The notes under the pieces: model-generated
Database searches by the model: none
Told to the model about the DNA's origin: nothing
The model's input: only the letters and a program-made list of their open reading frames with translations
Translations under genes and position numbers: made by a program
Assembly (NCBI RefSeq): GCF_015210005.1
Contig: NZ_MU158698.1
Span: forward strand, 496,001 to 560,000
Reading direction: 5' to 3'
Source of the DNA: Sphingobacterium hungaricum
GTDB lineage: Bacteria; Bacteroidota; Bacteroidia; Sphingobacteriales; Sphingobacteriaceae
DNA length: 64,000 nt
Shown: in pieces, positions 41,675 to 50,680 of the stretch
Numbering within the stretch: position 1 is the stretch's first letter
Layout: every line of letters starts with the position of its first letter

Positions 41675-43027
41675 CTAGAATAAATCAAATATTGAATCGT
41701 CAATTTCATGTCCATCAGTCAATCTTCTAAAGATGTATCTTATTGCATCGATAGCATGGTTCCATTTATCAATGGGAATACCTGCCTTTTTATCATTCCA
41801 AACGTAATTCCTAAGTTCTTTTTTGATATTTGTGGACCTAGGAGTCACTACGAGAGTATAGTTTGCAATAGCAGTTAATCCAGCAACAACAGAGCCTGGA
41901 CCCTTCTCGCATTCTTGAATATTTAAACCCAATTCCTGTAAATCAAGAATTAGTCTTCCTTCTTGACTATCACCTATTATCAAATCATCTTGGCCGTGAA
42001 TTCTCGATTTATTTATCTGATAAATAGCTTCCGTTCCAAGTTGCTTAGTTTCGTAATACTCCTCATCAACATAAATCCGCTTCAATCGCTTATCAACAGC
42101 AACCTTGATTAAGGTTGTAGGATCTACTGAGAAACCATAATCTTGACCATAACCATAAGGTAAGCTAAGGTCAAATTCACCTTCCATCCAATCGGTGATA
42201 ATCACACCTTCTGCAGTGTCAGCCCAGCGTCCAATTACCACATAAGCGTATTTAGTTCTTTGGAAGGCCTTGTGAAATTCCTTTTTGAAAGCCTCTTCAT
42301 CACCTAAAAGATTTTTCCCAATCAGCTCAGAATTTGCACTTCTAGTTGCTTGAGCAATGCTCTTCTGTTTGATGTTTTCAATCTCATCTAAAAACTTCTG
42401 ATCAACATTTTTAATGTTATCTAGGTAAGAAGTATGGATATGCAAAACATCGGGGTGTGTACTAATTTGAACATCAATCCCGTCTATTGTCTCAATTCTA
42501 TGAGTATGCTCAATATATTTTTTGTAAATAAAGTGATCAGAGTTCGTGGGGTTCATTACAAGAATGATTCTATTCTGAATCCCTTTTTTACGAATCGAAA
42601 GCCTTAATTTATCGTAATCATCCTCACTCTCCCACTCCTCCATCTCATCGCCCACGAAAGTCGTTAGGCCTTGAATAGATTTTAAATTTGCCGTTTGATT
42701 ACCAGATGAGGTTTTGATCGGCCTAAACATGATCGCACTTCCCGAAAACTTATTTAGTATTTCAGTTTTAGTGATTTTAAAATGTTTTTGACCACCATCA
42801 AGTTGAATCTTTTCAATGAACTCCGGTATAACCGATATATTTGCAGCCGCCATTGTATAGCGACTAAAAAGCATTTTATGGCCTTTCTCATAAGAAAGCC
42901 TTTCAATATTCGTGGAAACATTAAATGATTTTCCGGATCCACGACCGCCAGTAACTAGCGTGACCGACTTATCTTTATTTTTGTAAAGAGGTTTATATTT
43001 TTTCTGGACTTTTATGCGACTGGTCAT
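41675..43027 (-). CDS. Terminase large subunit
   Basis: Packaging motor of the PBSX/SPP1 type, 450 residues. Walker A VTGGRGSGKSF near residue 25, Walker B TFVGDEMEEW near 135, coupling motif VMNPTN near 160, and a RNaseH-like nuclease domain from about residue 255 (YGYGQDYGFSVDP with the first Asp, IIGDSQEGRL second, and WNHAIDAIRY last). It shares one base with the small subunit stop region. Confidence 0.93.
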   Translation of the reverse strand: MTSRIKVQKKYKPLYKNKDKSVTLVTGGRGSGKSFNVSTNIERLSYEKGHKMLFSRYTMAAANISVIPEFIEKIQLDGGQKHFKITKTEILNKFSGSAIMFRPIKTSSGNQTANLKSIQGLTTFVGDEMEEWESEDDYDKLRLSIRKKGIQNRIILVMNPTNSDHFIYKKYIEHTHRIETIDGIDVQISTHPDVLHIHTSYLDNIKNVDQKFLDEIENIKQKSIAQATRSANSELIGKNLLGDEEAFKKEFHKAFQRTKYAYVVIGRWADTAEGVIITDWMEGEFDLSLPYGYGQDYGFSVDPTTLIKVAVDKRLKRIYVDEEYYETKQLGTEAIYQINKSRIHGQDDLIIGDSQEGRLILDLQELGLNIQECEKGPGSVVAGLTAIANYTLVVTPRSTNIKKELRNYVWNDKKAGIPIDKWNHAIDAIRYIFRRLTDGHEIDDSIFDLF

Positions 43028-43785
43028 TATTCACCCTCCACCTCATCATCTACTTCCTCATCTGAATTCTCCTCAAGCCATTTATCAATCGATATACTTC
43101 CATTCATGCTTAAATCAAGATTATCTTTAAATCTTCCATAAATACGAGCCATATTTACAGCCATATCAGCCGCCGAGTAAAATTCTATTTCTGGCCCATA
43201 TTTTCCATACTTGAAAGATTTAATCCTACCGCCTTCTTTATCTTTTTTAACTTTTACTAAATCAAGTTCAACTTCATCAACTAGTTCAGGATCTGAAAAA
43301 TCTATGCGATAGGCTTTGGGATTACGCTCAAGTTCAATTTCATAACGAACAATTTCCCGTTGAAGCGATAGAATCATTTTATCAAACTTTTTTTGATCTT
43401 CTACGTCGGTGATGGGAACGCGACGGACAAATTCTTTTTCGAAAGATATTTTATCTTCAACTTCTTGAATAACAACAGAAAGAGGCTTTTTAATTCTCTT
43501 TCTTCTCTCAACCTTTCTAGTGACTAAGTAATCCTTTATGTCTCCCTTAGCTATATCAGAAATAATTTTTACTGTCTCTTCTGATGAAATAGTCTGTTCC
43601 TCAGCAAGTCTCTTAATTTCATCTCTTACCTTAGCGTTTTTTAGCAATCTATTTCCTTCTACAGAAGCACCTGATGCAGAATATCCAGCTTCTCTAGCGG
43701 CTTTCGTTTTGTTGAAATTGTTATCGAGATACAATTGACAAAACTTACGCTGCATTTCAGTTAGGGAATCATTAAGTTCACTCAC
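43027..43785 (-). CDS. Terminase small subunit
   Basis: Terminase_2 family, with the N-terminal HTH (LTEMQRKFCQLYLDNNFNKTKAAREAGYSASGA) that recognises the packaging site, followed by a helical oligomerisation core (EEQTISSEETVKIISDIAKGDI) and an acidic C terminus that contacts the motor. 252 residues is somewhat long, with a charged middle insert. Overlaps the upstream gene by 8 bases. Confidence 0.88.
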   Translation of the reverse strand: MSELNDSLTEMQRKFCQLYLDNNFNKTKAAREAGYSASGASVEGNRLLKNAKVRDEIKRLAEEQTISSEETVKIISDIAKGDIKDYLVTRKVERRKRIKKPLSVVIQEVEDKISFEKEFVRRVPITDVEDQKKFDKMILSLQREIVRYEIELERNPKAYRIDFSDPELVDEVELDLVKVKKDKEGGRIKSFKYGKYGPEIEFYSAADMAVNMARIYGRFKDNLDLSMNGSISIDKWLEENSDEEVDDEVEGE

Positions 43786-44153
43786 CTCTCACCTCCTTCA
43801 CGATTGAATCAACTTGATGTTTAAACACCTTGTCGACTTGATAAACTTCCCGAGCGACCTTGATGCGATAAGATGCACTTTGTTGGTTAACTACAAGGTA
43901 TTTTTTGATAACAAAGCATACTCCGTTTTCAACTTTCTCGCTTAATAGAATTGATTTTGGCGAAAAAATTAAAAGGATTATTGCGGAAAATAGGATTTCA
44001 GAATTATTTGTTTTAGGGTTTGGCTTTACTTTTTGGAAAATTTTTTCAATGATTGATTCATCCATTTTGAGAGAAGTCAACTCGTCCCGATAATCCCCGA
44101 AAGGAACTTCAGGGTTACGCTGTTGAGCAAGCTTCAAAATAAATTTTTCCATG
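43778..44153 (-). CDS. Hypothetical protein at the head of the packaging operon
   Basis: ATG 44153 (MEKFILKLAQQRNPEVPF) is chosen. The longer frame upstream would run through the operator-promoter. The -7 box ends 4 bases before this ATG, so the mRNA is nearly leaderless. The protein has 124 residues, a helical, basic N half (IIEKIFQKVKPNPK) and a hydrophobic centre (ILFSAIILLIFSPKSILL). It may be a small phage regulator or packaging accessory. Not recognised. Confidence 0.6.
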
Positions 44154-44157
44154 AAAG

Positions 44158-44197
44158 CAAAGCTAAATACAAAATTTAAGTAATCCAAATAGATTAC
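44158..44197 (-). promoter_or_regulatory. Operator-promoter of the packaging/head operon (palindrome site 4)
   Basis: On the minus strand GTAATCTATTTGGATTACTT (44197-44178) holds TTTG at 44189-44186. Exactly 20 bases later stands TAGCTTGC (44165-44158), a partial TAnnTTTG match, then TTTC and the ATG at 44153. The same palindrome-to-box geometry as the other sites makes it credible despite the weak -7 box. Confidence 0.65.
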
Positions 44198-44204
44198 AAA
44201 TATT

Positions 44205-45698
44205 TTAAAATGGTGAATCATCAGGTGTTTCATTTCCAAAATTCCAGTTCGATTGATGGTTTAGGCTGTTAGCTGGGAGTTCCTTTGGCAAATTTACAAA
44301 TGAAAAATCTGTAATTACTTCGGGTTCGATGTTGGAAAAGTTTGTGGTTGGACCATGAAAAATCAAATCGATTGTATCGGTTGCGCCATCTCTATTTTTT
44401 GCGATTATTGCTTCTGCTCTTCCTGCTGTAGACATTCCATCCTCATCTTCCGTGATGCCGTAGTATTCTGCGCGATAGAGAAACATGACCAAATCAGCAT
44501 CTTGCTCGATGGATCCTGATTCTCTCAGATCCGATAATTGAGGTCGTTTACTGTTTCCTGGACGCGATTCTACGGCTCGTGATAATTGCGATAATGCTAG
44601 AATTGGAATTTGAATTTCTTTGGACAAGATTTTAAGCCCGCGTGAAATTTTGCTTATCTCATCAAATCTCTTTTCCCCCGGAATTGTGATTAGCTGCAGG
44701 TAATCGATGAAAACCATTTCGATTCCGTGAAGTCGCTTCATGCGTTTTGCTTTGGCATTTAGCTCAACCAAGGTCAACCCAGGTGTATCGTCCCAGACGA
44801 TTGGCAATGATAAAATTTCATGTGCCTTACTGTGTATTACAGCCCAATCAACGCCATCTAATTTTGACGGAGTTTTAATTTTCGAAAGCGGAATTCCAGT
44901 TTCAAAAGAAAGAATCCTTTGTTGCAATTGCTCTTTTGCCATCTCTAGAGAAAATATTGCTACCGGTTTGCCTGACCGTGCTGCATTTACTGCTTTCTTG
45001 AGCATCAATGCTGTTTTACCCATTGCTGGACGTGCAGCGAGAATGATTAAATTTGCCTTTTGCCATCCGCCGGTTGCGGTGTTCATATCCTTGAATCCTG
45101 TATCAACGCCAGTTACTTCAAGCTCTCCGAGTGCGCTTTGCCTTTCCATCTCGACGATCATATCACGGAAAGCATCTTCTTGATTTACTTCTTTTCTGGT
45201 GATGATATTGTTTATCAATTCATCCCTTTTGGTTTCGTAGAGCGAGATTACATCAAAAATATCCTCTGTTTCATCGTAGCAATTATGGATTGTTTCGGAC
45301 GAAACTTTGATCAATTCACGTTGCATGTATTTCTGCGCAATGATCCTCGCATGAAATTCGATATTTACCGAAGAAACAACTCGGTCTGTTAGCATGGTGA
45401 TGTTGTAAGCACCCCCTATTTTCTCCAAATTTCCATCCTTCCGAAGCTTTGCGGTTACGGTTAACAAATCCAATGGCTCGCCTAAAATCGAGATATTTTG
45501 AGCCACTCGGTAGATAATTTGATTTGCTTCTTTGTAAAACATTTCTGGATGAAGAATATCTGAAATCATAATCAAAGCATCTTTTTCCAAAAGAATTGCA
45601 CCCAATACAGCTTCCTCCAAATCGATTGCTTGAGGCGGTAGCTTTCCGTTTCCTAAATTCAAAATATTAGGGTTGTTGTTTGTTTTTCTTTGAGTCAT
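44205..45698 (-). CDS. dnaB: Replicative DNA helicase, DnaB-like
   Basis: 497 residues. N-terminal DnaB domain (PPQAIDLEEAVLGAILLEKDAL) and C-terminal RecA-fold helicase with Walker A AARPAMGKTAL near residue 230, Walker B VFIDYLQLI near 330, the LSQLSR motif with arginine finger region and GSIEQDADLVMFLYR. It is a phage copy that unwinds DNA at the replication fork, encoded beside a replication-initiation-like protein. C terminus has an extra tail ending DDSPF. Confidence 0.93.
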   Translation of the reverse strand: MTQRKTNNNPNILNLGNGKLPPQAIDLEEAVLGAILLEKDALIMISDILHPEMFYKEANQIIYRVAQNISILGEPLDLLTVTAKLRKDGNLEKIGGAYNITMLTDRVVSSVNIEFHARIIAQKYMQRELIKVSSETIHNCYDETEDIFDVISLYETKRDELINNIITRKEVNQEDAFRDMIVEMERQSALGELEVTGVDTGFKDMNTATGGWQKANLIILAARPAMGKTALMLKKAVNAARSGKPVAIFSLEMAKEQLQQRILSFETGIPLSKIKTPSKLDGVDWAVIHSKAHEILSLPIVWDDTPGLTLVELNAKAKRMKRLHGIEMVFIDYLQLITIPGEKRFDEISKISRGLKILSKEIQIPILALSQLSRAVESRPGNSKRPQLSDLRESGSIEQDADLVMFLYRAEYYGITEDEDGMSTAGRAEAIIAKNRDGATDTIDLIFHGPTTNFSNIEPEVITDFSFVNLPKELPANSLNHQSNWNFGNETPDDSPF

Positions 45699-45708
45699 TT
45701 CTAAATTT

Positions 45709-46707
45709 TTATGCTAGGCCGTTTCTTCTTTTTTGAGCTGGCGTGAATGTTGAAGTATCTCGCCATCCGTTATTCAGCCATGCCCATTTTCCGCTATTGT
45801 CCGGCGGTGTGCTCGGATTACTGACATCGCTAGGTTTCGGCGAATAACCATCATTCACATCTTTTCCGAGTTCGATTTGTCTTCTGGTCCAGGAATGGCA
45901 ATGTGATTTCGCTTCGGATTCCTTTGCATGAACTTTACCGTTGCCCTTGCAGAAGATGAAAAACTTAGTTATCCATTTTGGAACGTTTTCTGGATTATCG
46001 ATACCTAAAGATTTCCCAAAGTCAGCCTGCCATCCTTGGTGGGAAAGCAAAACGATTTCCAGTTCATCCATTGATTTGTATGCACCCCAAGCATCAGGTT
46101 TAGGAATAGAAGAATTTTTCAATTCGGGGTCGTCGGGGACGGGAGTTTTTGTGTTTTTTTCGTTTCCCTCTTCTATCCCTATAATATCTCTATCTCTATC
46201 TCTATCTCTTTCCGTACTTTCTGTATACAATAACTCAGTTTCTGTATACATTAATCCCGCTAATATTGGTTTTATAGGGATTATTGTATACAATAACTCT
46301 TTTAATTTTGGTTTAGTGTTTAAAATATGACTACATAATCCCTCTAAAGTCATTGTCTTTGATTCCCTCCTTTTGTATGCATCGGAAATTGAGTTCATAA
46401 ATTTTTCACTCCATACGATTTTCGCGCTCCATAAGTCAGCATTAATTTCTCCAAATTCTGCAAGATCATCTAATATTTTTATTAAAATTTCTTCGCTTAC
46501 AAGGCAGATATTATTTGCTAAATAATGAAAATCCAAGTCATTGTTTAGATCCAAATAATGGAAATCAGTATCCCCTAATTGCTCCAAAATTTTAAACCAG
46601 ACAGCGTATCCATTATTGCCGTATCTCGATTGCATTACAGACATTTTCTTACCAGTACTGATATAATGCGGGAAGTATTCTACGTTATATTTTATAGGTC
46701 TAGCCAT
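45709..46707 (-). CDS. Replication protein with Lin1244/Lin1753 (DUF4373) N-terminal domain
   Basis: The N-terminal 110 residues match the Lin1244/Lin1753-like domain (YFPHYISTGKKMSVMQSRYGNNGYAVWFKILEQLG), a winged-helix module related to DnaD/RepA-type initiators. A charged linker includes an RDRDRDRD run encoded by four perfect ATCTCT repeats (46186-46209). The C-terminal part has a helical WGAYKSMDELEIVLLSHQGW and RRQIELGKD. Adjacent to dnaB, it probably recruits the helicase. 332 residues. Confidence 0.75.
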   Translation of the reverse strand: MARPIKYNVEYFPHYISTGKKMSVMQSRYGNNGYAVWFKILEQLGDTDFHYLDLNNDLDFHYLANNICLVSEEILIKILDDLAEFGEINADLWSAKIVWSEKFMNSISDAYKRRESKTMTLEGLCSHILNTKPKLKELLYTIIPIKPILAGLMYTETELLYTESTERDRDRDRDIIGIEEGNEKNTKTPVPDDPELKNSSIPKPDAWGAYKSMDELEIVLLSHQGWQADFGKSLGIDNPENVPKWITKFFIFCKGNGKVHAKESEAKSHCHSWTRRQIELGKDVNDGYSPKPSDVSNPSTPPDNSGKWAWLNNGWRDTSTFTPAQKRRNGLA

Positions 46708-47386
46708 TCACCACCTCCTTTGCTACCGCTAAACCTCGAGGGATTAGATTGTGTATATCGAAGTGCCATTCGTAGAGTTGTTGAAACATTTTCATTTCAT
46801 TTCCGCATTGGTTGAGCCTTTCTTCAATCATTTTATCATCCACCCACGTTTCGGATGCAATAGAAAACATCACTTGATTTGGTTCCAAATCAACCTCGAA
46901 ATACGTCTTAAATGTAAACTCATCCAGTTGCTGACCTTTTAGACGTAAAATAGCAGTATCGTTCTCTATGTAGTAGTCAAATATTTCATTGCCGGTAGCT
47001 TGTGTTTTTAATTTGAATAGTTCAACAATAGGTACAAACCTTTTCCCTTTATGCTCAATCTCTTGCGTTAGCATTGATAGTGGGTATAAGATGGGTTTTA
47101 TATCGCTCAGATAAACAGTTTTCAAATAACCGTGATGTGTTCCTACGTGAACCGAAATATAATTTTTATAGAATTTTATCTGTTTTATTTTTGATACTCT
47201 TCTACCAATAATAGCTTTCGGTTCAGAAATTACCCATTTTTCATGATCGTCATCGAAAATATCAAAAGTTTTGGGCTCTTTTGAGTTGTGTTCTGAAAGT
47301 TCTTTAAGATTTGTAATACCTTGATATTCTACATCCAACCCATAAGGCAAATACCCTACTATTTCTTTAAGCTGTAAACTATCCAT
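46700..47386 (-). CDS. Conserved phage hypothetical, 228 aa
   Basis: Start ATG 47386 (MDSLQLKEIVGYLPY) rather than 21 bases upstream. Segments YLPYGLDVEYQGI, SDIKPILYPLSML and LYEWHFDIHNLIPRGLAV recur in hypothetical proteins of Bacteroides-group phages, always near replication genes. No enzyme motif. It overlaps the YopX gene by 8 bases and the downstream replication gene by 8 bases. Confidence 0.7.
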   Translation of the reverse strand: MDSLQLKEIVGYLPYGLDVEYQGITNLKELSEHNSKEPKTFDIFDDDHEKWVISEPKAIIGRRVSKIKQIKFYKNYISVHVGTHHGYLKTVYLSDIKPILYPLSMLTQEIEHKGKRFVPIVELFKLKTQATGNEIFDYYIENDTAILRLKGQQLDEFTFKTYFEVDLEPNQVMFSIASETWVDDKMIEERLNQCGNEMKMFQQLYEWHFDIHNLIPRGLAVAKEVVNG

Positions 47387-47831
47387 TATTAACCTCTCTT
47401 TCTTCATGGATGTTACCGATGACTTCGTAATTGTAGGTAAGTAGCCCAGATAAAGAATGACCTAACGGGTAAGCGGTGGATTGCTTCCACGTATATTCTC
47501 CATCTTCATCTTTAGAAAATACATATTGCCAACACTTCCACCCACAATCAGAATCAGACCATTTTACAAGCCAGTAACTATCTTTTGTTTTTTGAAGCTT
47601 ATCACCGCCATAAATTTCCTTACCTGACCTTGTGGTTTTTCCTGTGAATTGACCTACTGATTCGGGGGTGACCTCGTAGCAATCATAATGCAATCCATTG
47701 GTCTCAATTTCCTGAATACAAGGTTTTAAGCATTTTTCTAAAACTGTGTTAATAGTTGTCATAAATAAGTATCCATGCGCCCAACCTTGACCATCTACCC
47801 GAAGTCCTCTAAATTTAATTTGTCTTTCCAT
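47379..47831 (-). CDS. YopX family protein
   Basis: 150 residues starting MERQIKFRGLRVDGQGWAHG, the YopX opening, then SVGQFTGKTTRSGKEIYGGD and the C-terminal YEVIGNIHE. YopX proteins are frequent small phage proteins (name from Bacillus SPbeta) of unknown function with a beta-barrel fold. Part of the replication operon. Confidence 0.88.
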   Translation of the reverse strand: MERQIKFRGLRVDGQGWAHGYLFMTTINTVLEKCLKPCIQEIETNGLHYDCYEVTPESVGQFTGKTTRSGKEIYGGDKLQKTKDSYWLVKWSDSDCGWKCWQYVFSKDEDGEYTWKQSTAYPLGHSLSGLLTYNYEVIGNIHEEREVNNG

Positions 47832-47834
47832 AGT

Positions 47835-48128
47835 TTAAATAGTTGTTGCTGATTTGATTAGATTTCTTAGAATATCATGAAACATACTGCCAGATTCAAC
47901 ATTTCTACCATCGTCTAATGTCAATTGTATAGCCTCCAACATTTCCAGCATTTCGGGTGCGCATGACATTAATTGTGCGTTGGCTCTGGCTTCACCACCC
48001 GATGTTTGCGAAGTTGAAGCTAAAAATAACGTTTTATGAAAACCATTATCACACCTTATAATGTTGGTATAATTATCAGTGAATTCCTGCAAATACCACT
48101 TTCCTTTTGTTCCTTTAAACTCGCTCAT
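47835..48128 (-). CDS. Conserved small phage protein, 97 aa
   Basis: Begins FKGTKGKWYLQE and contains GGEARANAQLMSCAPEMLEML, a pattern widespread in short phage early proteins across hosts. Function unknown. It lies in the leftward replication operon, 3 bases before the YopX start. Confidence 0.68.
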   Translation of the reverse strand: MSEFKGTKGKWYLQEFTDNYTNIIRCDNGFHKTLFLASTSQTSGGEARANAQLMSCAPEMLEMLEAIQLTLDDGRNVESGSMFHDILRNLIKSATTI

Positions 48129-48171
48129 TTGATTGATTATTTTGGTTAATCCTTTGGTTAATTAATCCTAG

Positions 48172-48543
48172 TTAAAAATTATTTAAATCAATTTGAAGCT
48201 CTTTTCCTTTTGAATAGAATAGTTGTGGCATTTCTTTCATTACAGCATCGTAGTCTATATAAACATGCTTAATTAGCAATTTTTCTACTTCCTGCATTTC
48301 ATCTCCTGAATCGCTTGACCTTTCGTTGTCACATCCCTGACGCTCTACTTCTCGTGAAATAAGTTCGATTAGCCAATCATCATCAACGTTCATGAATGGC
48401 TGTAGAGAAGTTATTTCGACATTAACAACTTGGTTGTCCTGCCATTCGCCTATATCTTCTATAAGTTCTTTCAGTTCCTGAATAGTTCCGAAGAAATCAA
48501 AGTTTTGGCAGAAAATTGTAGTTTCCTTTGTTATATTTTCCAT
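48172..48543 (-). CDS. Hypothetical phage protein, 123 aa
   Basis: Acidic protein (about one residue in five Asp or Glu) with a helical start (FGTIQELKELIEDIGEWQD) and a Gly/Ser-poor core. No motif. Acidic small phage proteins often mimic DNA or inhibit host enzymes, but nothing specific supports that here. Confidence 0.55.
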   Translation of the reverse strand: MENITKETTIFCQNFDFFGTIQELKELIEDIGEWQDNQVVNVEITSLQPFMNVDDDWLIELISREVERQGCDNERSSDSGDEMQEVEKLLIKHVYIDYDAVMKEMPQLFYSKGKELQIDLNNF

Positions 48544-48580
48544 TTCCTATTATTTTTATTCCCCTTTAGGGGATGTTAAA

Positions 48581-48925
48581 CTAAATATATAATTGGCCTT
48601 CAATTTTAGCCTTGGTTTGAATTTCATTTATTAGGACAATCCAATTAATAGAATCGCTATACCCACTCAATTGCACCGAAGAAGCCATACCTTTAATCAT
48701 GAAGCTAACTTGATTGGGTTTCCTCTCATCAATTTTCATGTTACTGATCAAAGGGAATTTTGAAAGGGAATTAGTATCTGGATGATAAAGAAGAATGTAT
48801 CTTGATTTATCAAACACCCAACCTAACACTTGGTGCTTCCTTAATGTGTCTGTAGATAAACCAGGCGATAAAAGCTGATTAAATATAGACTTGGTTATTT
48901 TTACCTTTTTTAATTCTACTACCAT
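48581..48925 (-). CDS. Hypothetical phage protein, 114 aa
   Basis: First gene of the replication operon, about 105 bases behind the palindrome-5 promoter. Mixed alpha/beta protein, basic start (MVVELKKVKITKSIFNQLL), no recognised motif. The leader between promoter and start contains GCCTTATTTAAGG-type inverted repeats (48937-48980) that might fold. Confidence 0.55.
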   Translation of the reverse strand: MVVELKKVKITKSIFNQLLSPGLSTDTLRKHQVLGWVFDKSRYILLYHPDTNSLSKFPLISNMKIDERKPNQVSFMIKGMASSVQLSGYSDSINWIVLINEIQTKAKIEGQLYI

Positions 48926-49032
48926 AAGATAAGATTAAAAAAGCCTTATTTAAGGTTAAAGCCCGCCAGCTTACCCCTTAAATAAGGCTATAAATATTTT
49001 CCATCGAATGGCGGTTCGAATTATTGTATAGC

Positions 49033-49076
49033 CAAATGTAAAACAAAAACATAAGTAATCCAAATAGATTACTTAT
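49033..49076 (-). promoter_or_regulatory. Operator-promoter of the replication operon (palindrome site 5)
   Basis: Perfect palindrome, the exact reverse complement of 3738-3763. On the minus strand TTTG (49064-49061) is followed after 20 bases by TACATTTG (49040-49033), a full TAnnTTTG match. It drives the genes from 48925 down to dnaB. Best-conserved member of the family. Confidence 0.82.
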
Positions 49077-49092
49077 GTTTTATCAAAATAAA

Positions 49093-49545
49093 TTAATACA
49101 CAACTTCATGTTGCTCTGGAGCGATGTCATAAACATTCTTTTGAACTTCCATAGGTTGTACTTTAGCGTGCTCTAGTTCTAACGCTCTCTTCTCAGCTTC
49201 AAGTTTATCCATTATTGAATTGACTAATTCAGAAGGTAGCAAACAGAAGAAAGAGACAACACGATCCATTGACGTGGCTAATTCGAATTCTAGTTCATCA
49301 GGCTCTTTAAGGTTGAATTTACCTTTTAGAGAATTCTTAACACCTTGAGCACCTTTGTAAATTTGAGCACTAAAGTTTTTAAGAGTTTGATCCTTTATGT
49401 TAGAATCAAATAAATTGTTTCGCCATCGGTTTTCCACCAGCTGGGCGATTGTTCCGATGAATTGCACATCTTTTAATATCGCATACTCTCGCTTTTCGGT
49501 TAATTCAGCTCTGATAGTTGGTTTTGGGATTATGATTTGATTCAT
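49093..49545 (-). CDS. Hypothetical phage protein, 150 aa
   Basis: Helical protein with MNQIIIPKPTIRAELTEKREYAI at the start, a central basic stretch (VKNSLKGKFNLKE) and an acidic tail. Part of the early leftward operon from the CI-controlled promoter and its last gene before palindrome site 5. Not recognised. Confidence 0.6.
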   Translation of the reverse strand: MNQIIIPKPTIRAELTEKREYAILKDVQFIGTIAQLVENRWRNNLFDSNIKDQTLKNFSAQIYKGAQGVKNSLKGKFNLKEPDELEFELATSMDRVVSFFCLLPSELVNSIMDKLEAEKRALELEHAKVQPMEVQKNVYDIAPEQHEVVY

Positions 49546-49548
49546 AAA

Positions 49549-49716
49549 CTAATCGCTTTTTAATTTTCCAGATGCAACAATTAAACCTTTAAGAATGATA
49601 TCAAATCCTTCTTTAATTTCATTTACCAGATTTTGAAAGTTTTCATCTTCACATTCTGGAAATTCGAATCCTTTAATCCTAGAATAAAGGTTATTGATTT
49701 TTTCTTGGTCTGTCAT
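49549..49716 (-). CDS. Hypothetical protein, 55 aa
   Basis: ATG 49716 (MTDQEKINNLYSRI) is preferred to the hydrophobic upstream extension, which overlaps the neighbouring gene. Acidic helical peptide. No motif. It overlaps nothing and is 3 bases from each neighbour. Confidence 0.5.
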   Translation of the reverse strand: MTDQEKINNLYSRIKGFEFPECEDENFQNLVNEIKEGFDIILKGLIVASGKLKSD

Positions 49717-49718
49717 GA

Positions 49719-49943
49719 TTAATCGCAATAAGATCGGTAACAATGTGGGCACCCAGTAATTAATTGAGTGGACGCTTTATCTACAGAAACTCCCGTAAAG
49801 AATGATCCTTGTTTCTTTTCTTCATAAATTTGGGATTTACAGGCGTAACATTTTCCATCTAAAGGAGCAAAATGAGGAGAGTTTGTTTTATCACAAAACT
49901 CCTTTTGCGATTTTATTGAAAGTGGTATATCGAAATTTTTCAT
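49719..49943 (-). CDS. Small zinc-ribbon-like protein, 74 aa
   Basis: Two CxxC pairs, CYAC near residue 33 and CPHC near residue 66, suggest a zinc ribbon. The gene lies between the MBL hydrolase and a 55-residue protein in the early operon. Role unknown. Confidence 0.6.
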   Translation of the reverse strand: MKNFDIPLSIKSQKEFCDKTNSPHFAPLDGKCYACKSQIYEEKKQGSFFTGVSVDKASTQLITGCPHCYRSYCD

Positions 49944-49945
49944 AA

Positions 49946-50680
49946 TTAAAATGGATGTATATTAAAATTATCAATGGTAAGTCCTGCGGTTGCAACTGTA
50001 ACAGTTTTTAAAGTTGCATCTTCAATTCTTTGTTTAAATATTTTGGCGTCCGAATTCCTATCGGACAGGTGGATGAGCACGATGTTATTTACTGCTCTCA
50101 AATCGTTGGCCTTTAATGTTTCAATACAAGTTTCAACGCTCATATGGGATTGAATAACCCGATTTCTTAGAAAGCGATTACCAGCTAACTTTTCAGCAAT
50201 GATATCTTGGCTGTAATTAGCTTCGATTAAAACATTGTTCAATCCAGGAAATGAATAGTCGCAATAAATAGTATCTGTCAAGAAAAGCGTAGTTCCCATT
50301 TCTTCGTGCTTAATCAGAAAGCCACACGGCTCGTTAACATCATGGTGCGTATCGAAAGCAATAATATTGAACGATCCTAATTTGTAAATAGATCCTTTTG
50401 TCATCGGATTAAACCTGTGGTGGATAAACCTAAATCCAGCTATTGTTCCGGCAGTAGCATAAACATCAATACCAGCCTTAACAGCATCCTTGACACCTTT
50501 GCAATGATCACCATGTTCATGAGTAATAATACAGCCGACAACATTTTCAAGATTGAATTTCAATGCCTGCTTAATCCTTTCGAATCTTACCCCACACTCG
50601 ACAATAAGGGTTTCCCCTTTATTGTCGGTGAAAAGGTAGCAGTTACCATCACTATTGCTATTTATGATGTGTAGCTTCAT
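49946..50680 (-). CDS. Metallo-beta-lactamase fold hydrolase
   Basis: 244 residues. The HxHxDH signature is in ITHEHGDHCKGV (about residue 54), with further metal ligands in DTHHDVN, FLTDT and SHMSVETC. The opening SNSDGNCYLF matches the YycJ/WalJ-like branch, which includes DNA exonucleases. Position between RecT and small early genes fits a nuclease working with single-strand annealing. It shares one base with the recT stop. Confidence 0.85.
   Translation of the reverse strand: MKLHIINSNSDGNCYLFTDNKGETLIVECGVRFERIKQALKFNLENVVGCIITHEHGDHCKGVKDAVKAGIDVYATAGTIAGFRFIHHRFNPMTKGSIYKLGSFNIIAFDTHHDVNEPCGFLIKHEEMGTTLFLTDTIYCDYSFPGLNNVLIEANYSQDIIAEKLAGNRFLRNRVIQSHMSVETCIETLKANDLRAVNNIVLIHLSDRNSDAKIFKQRIEDATLKTVTVATAGLTIDNFNIHPF

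Noticed and set aside
46186..46209. ATCTCT repeats as a phase-variation tract
   Set aside because: The unit is 6 bp, so changes in copy number keep the frame. It only lengthens an Arg-Asp linker.
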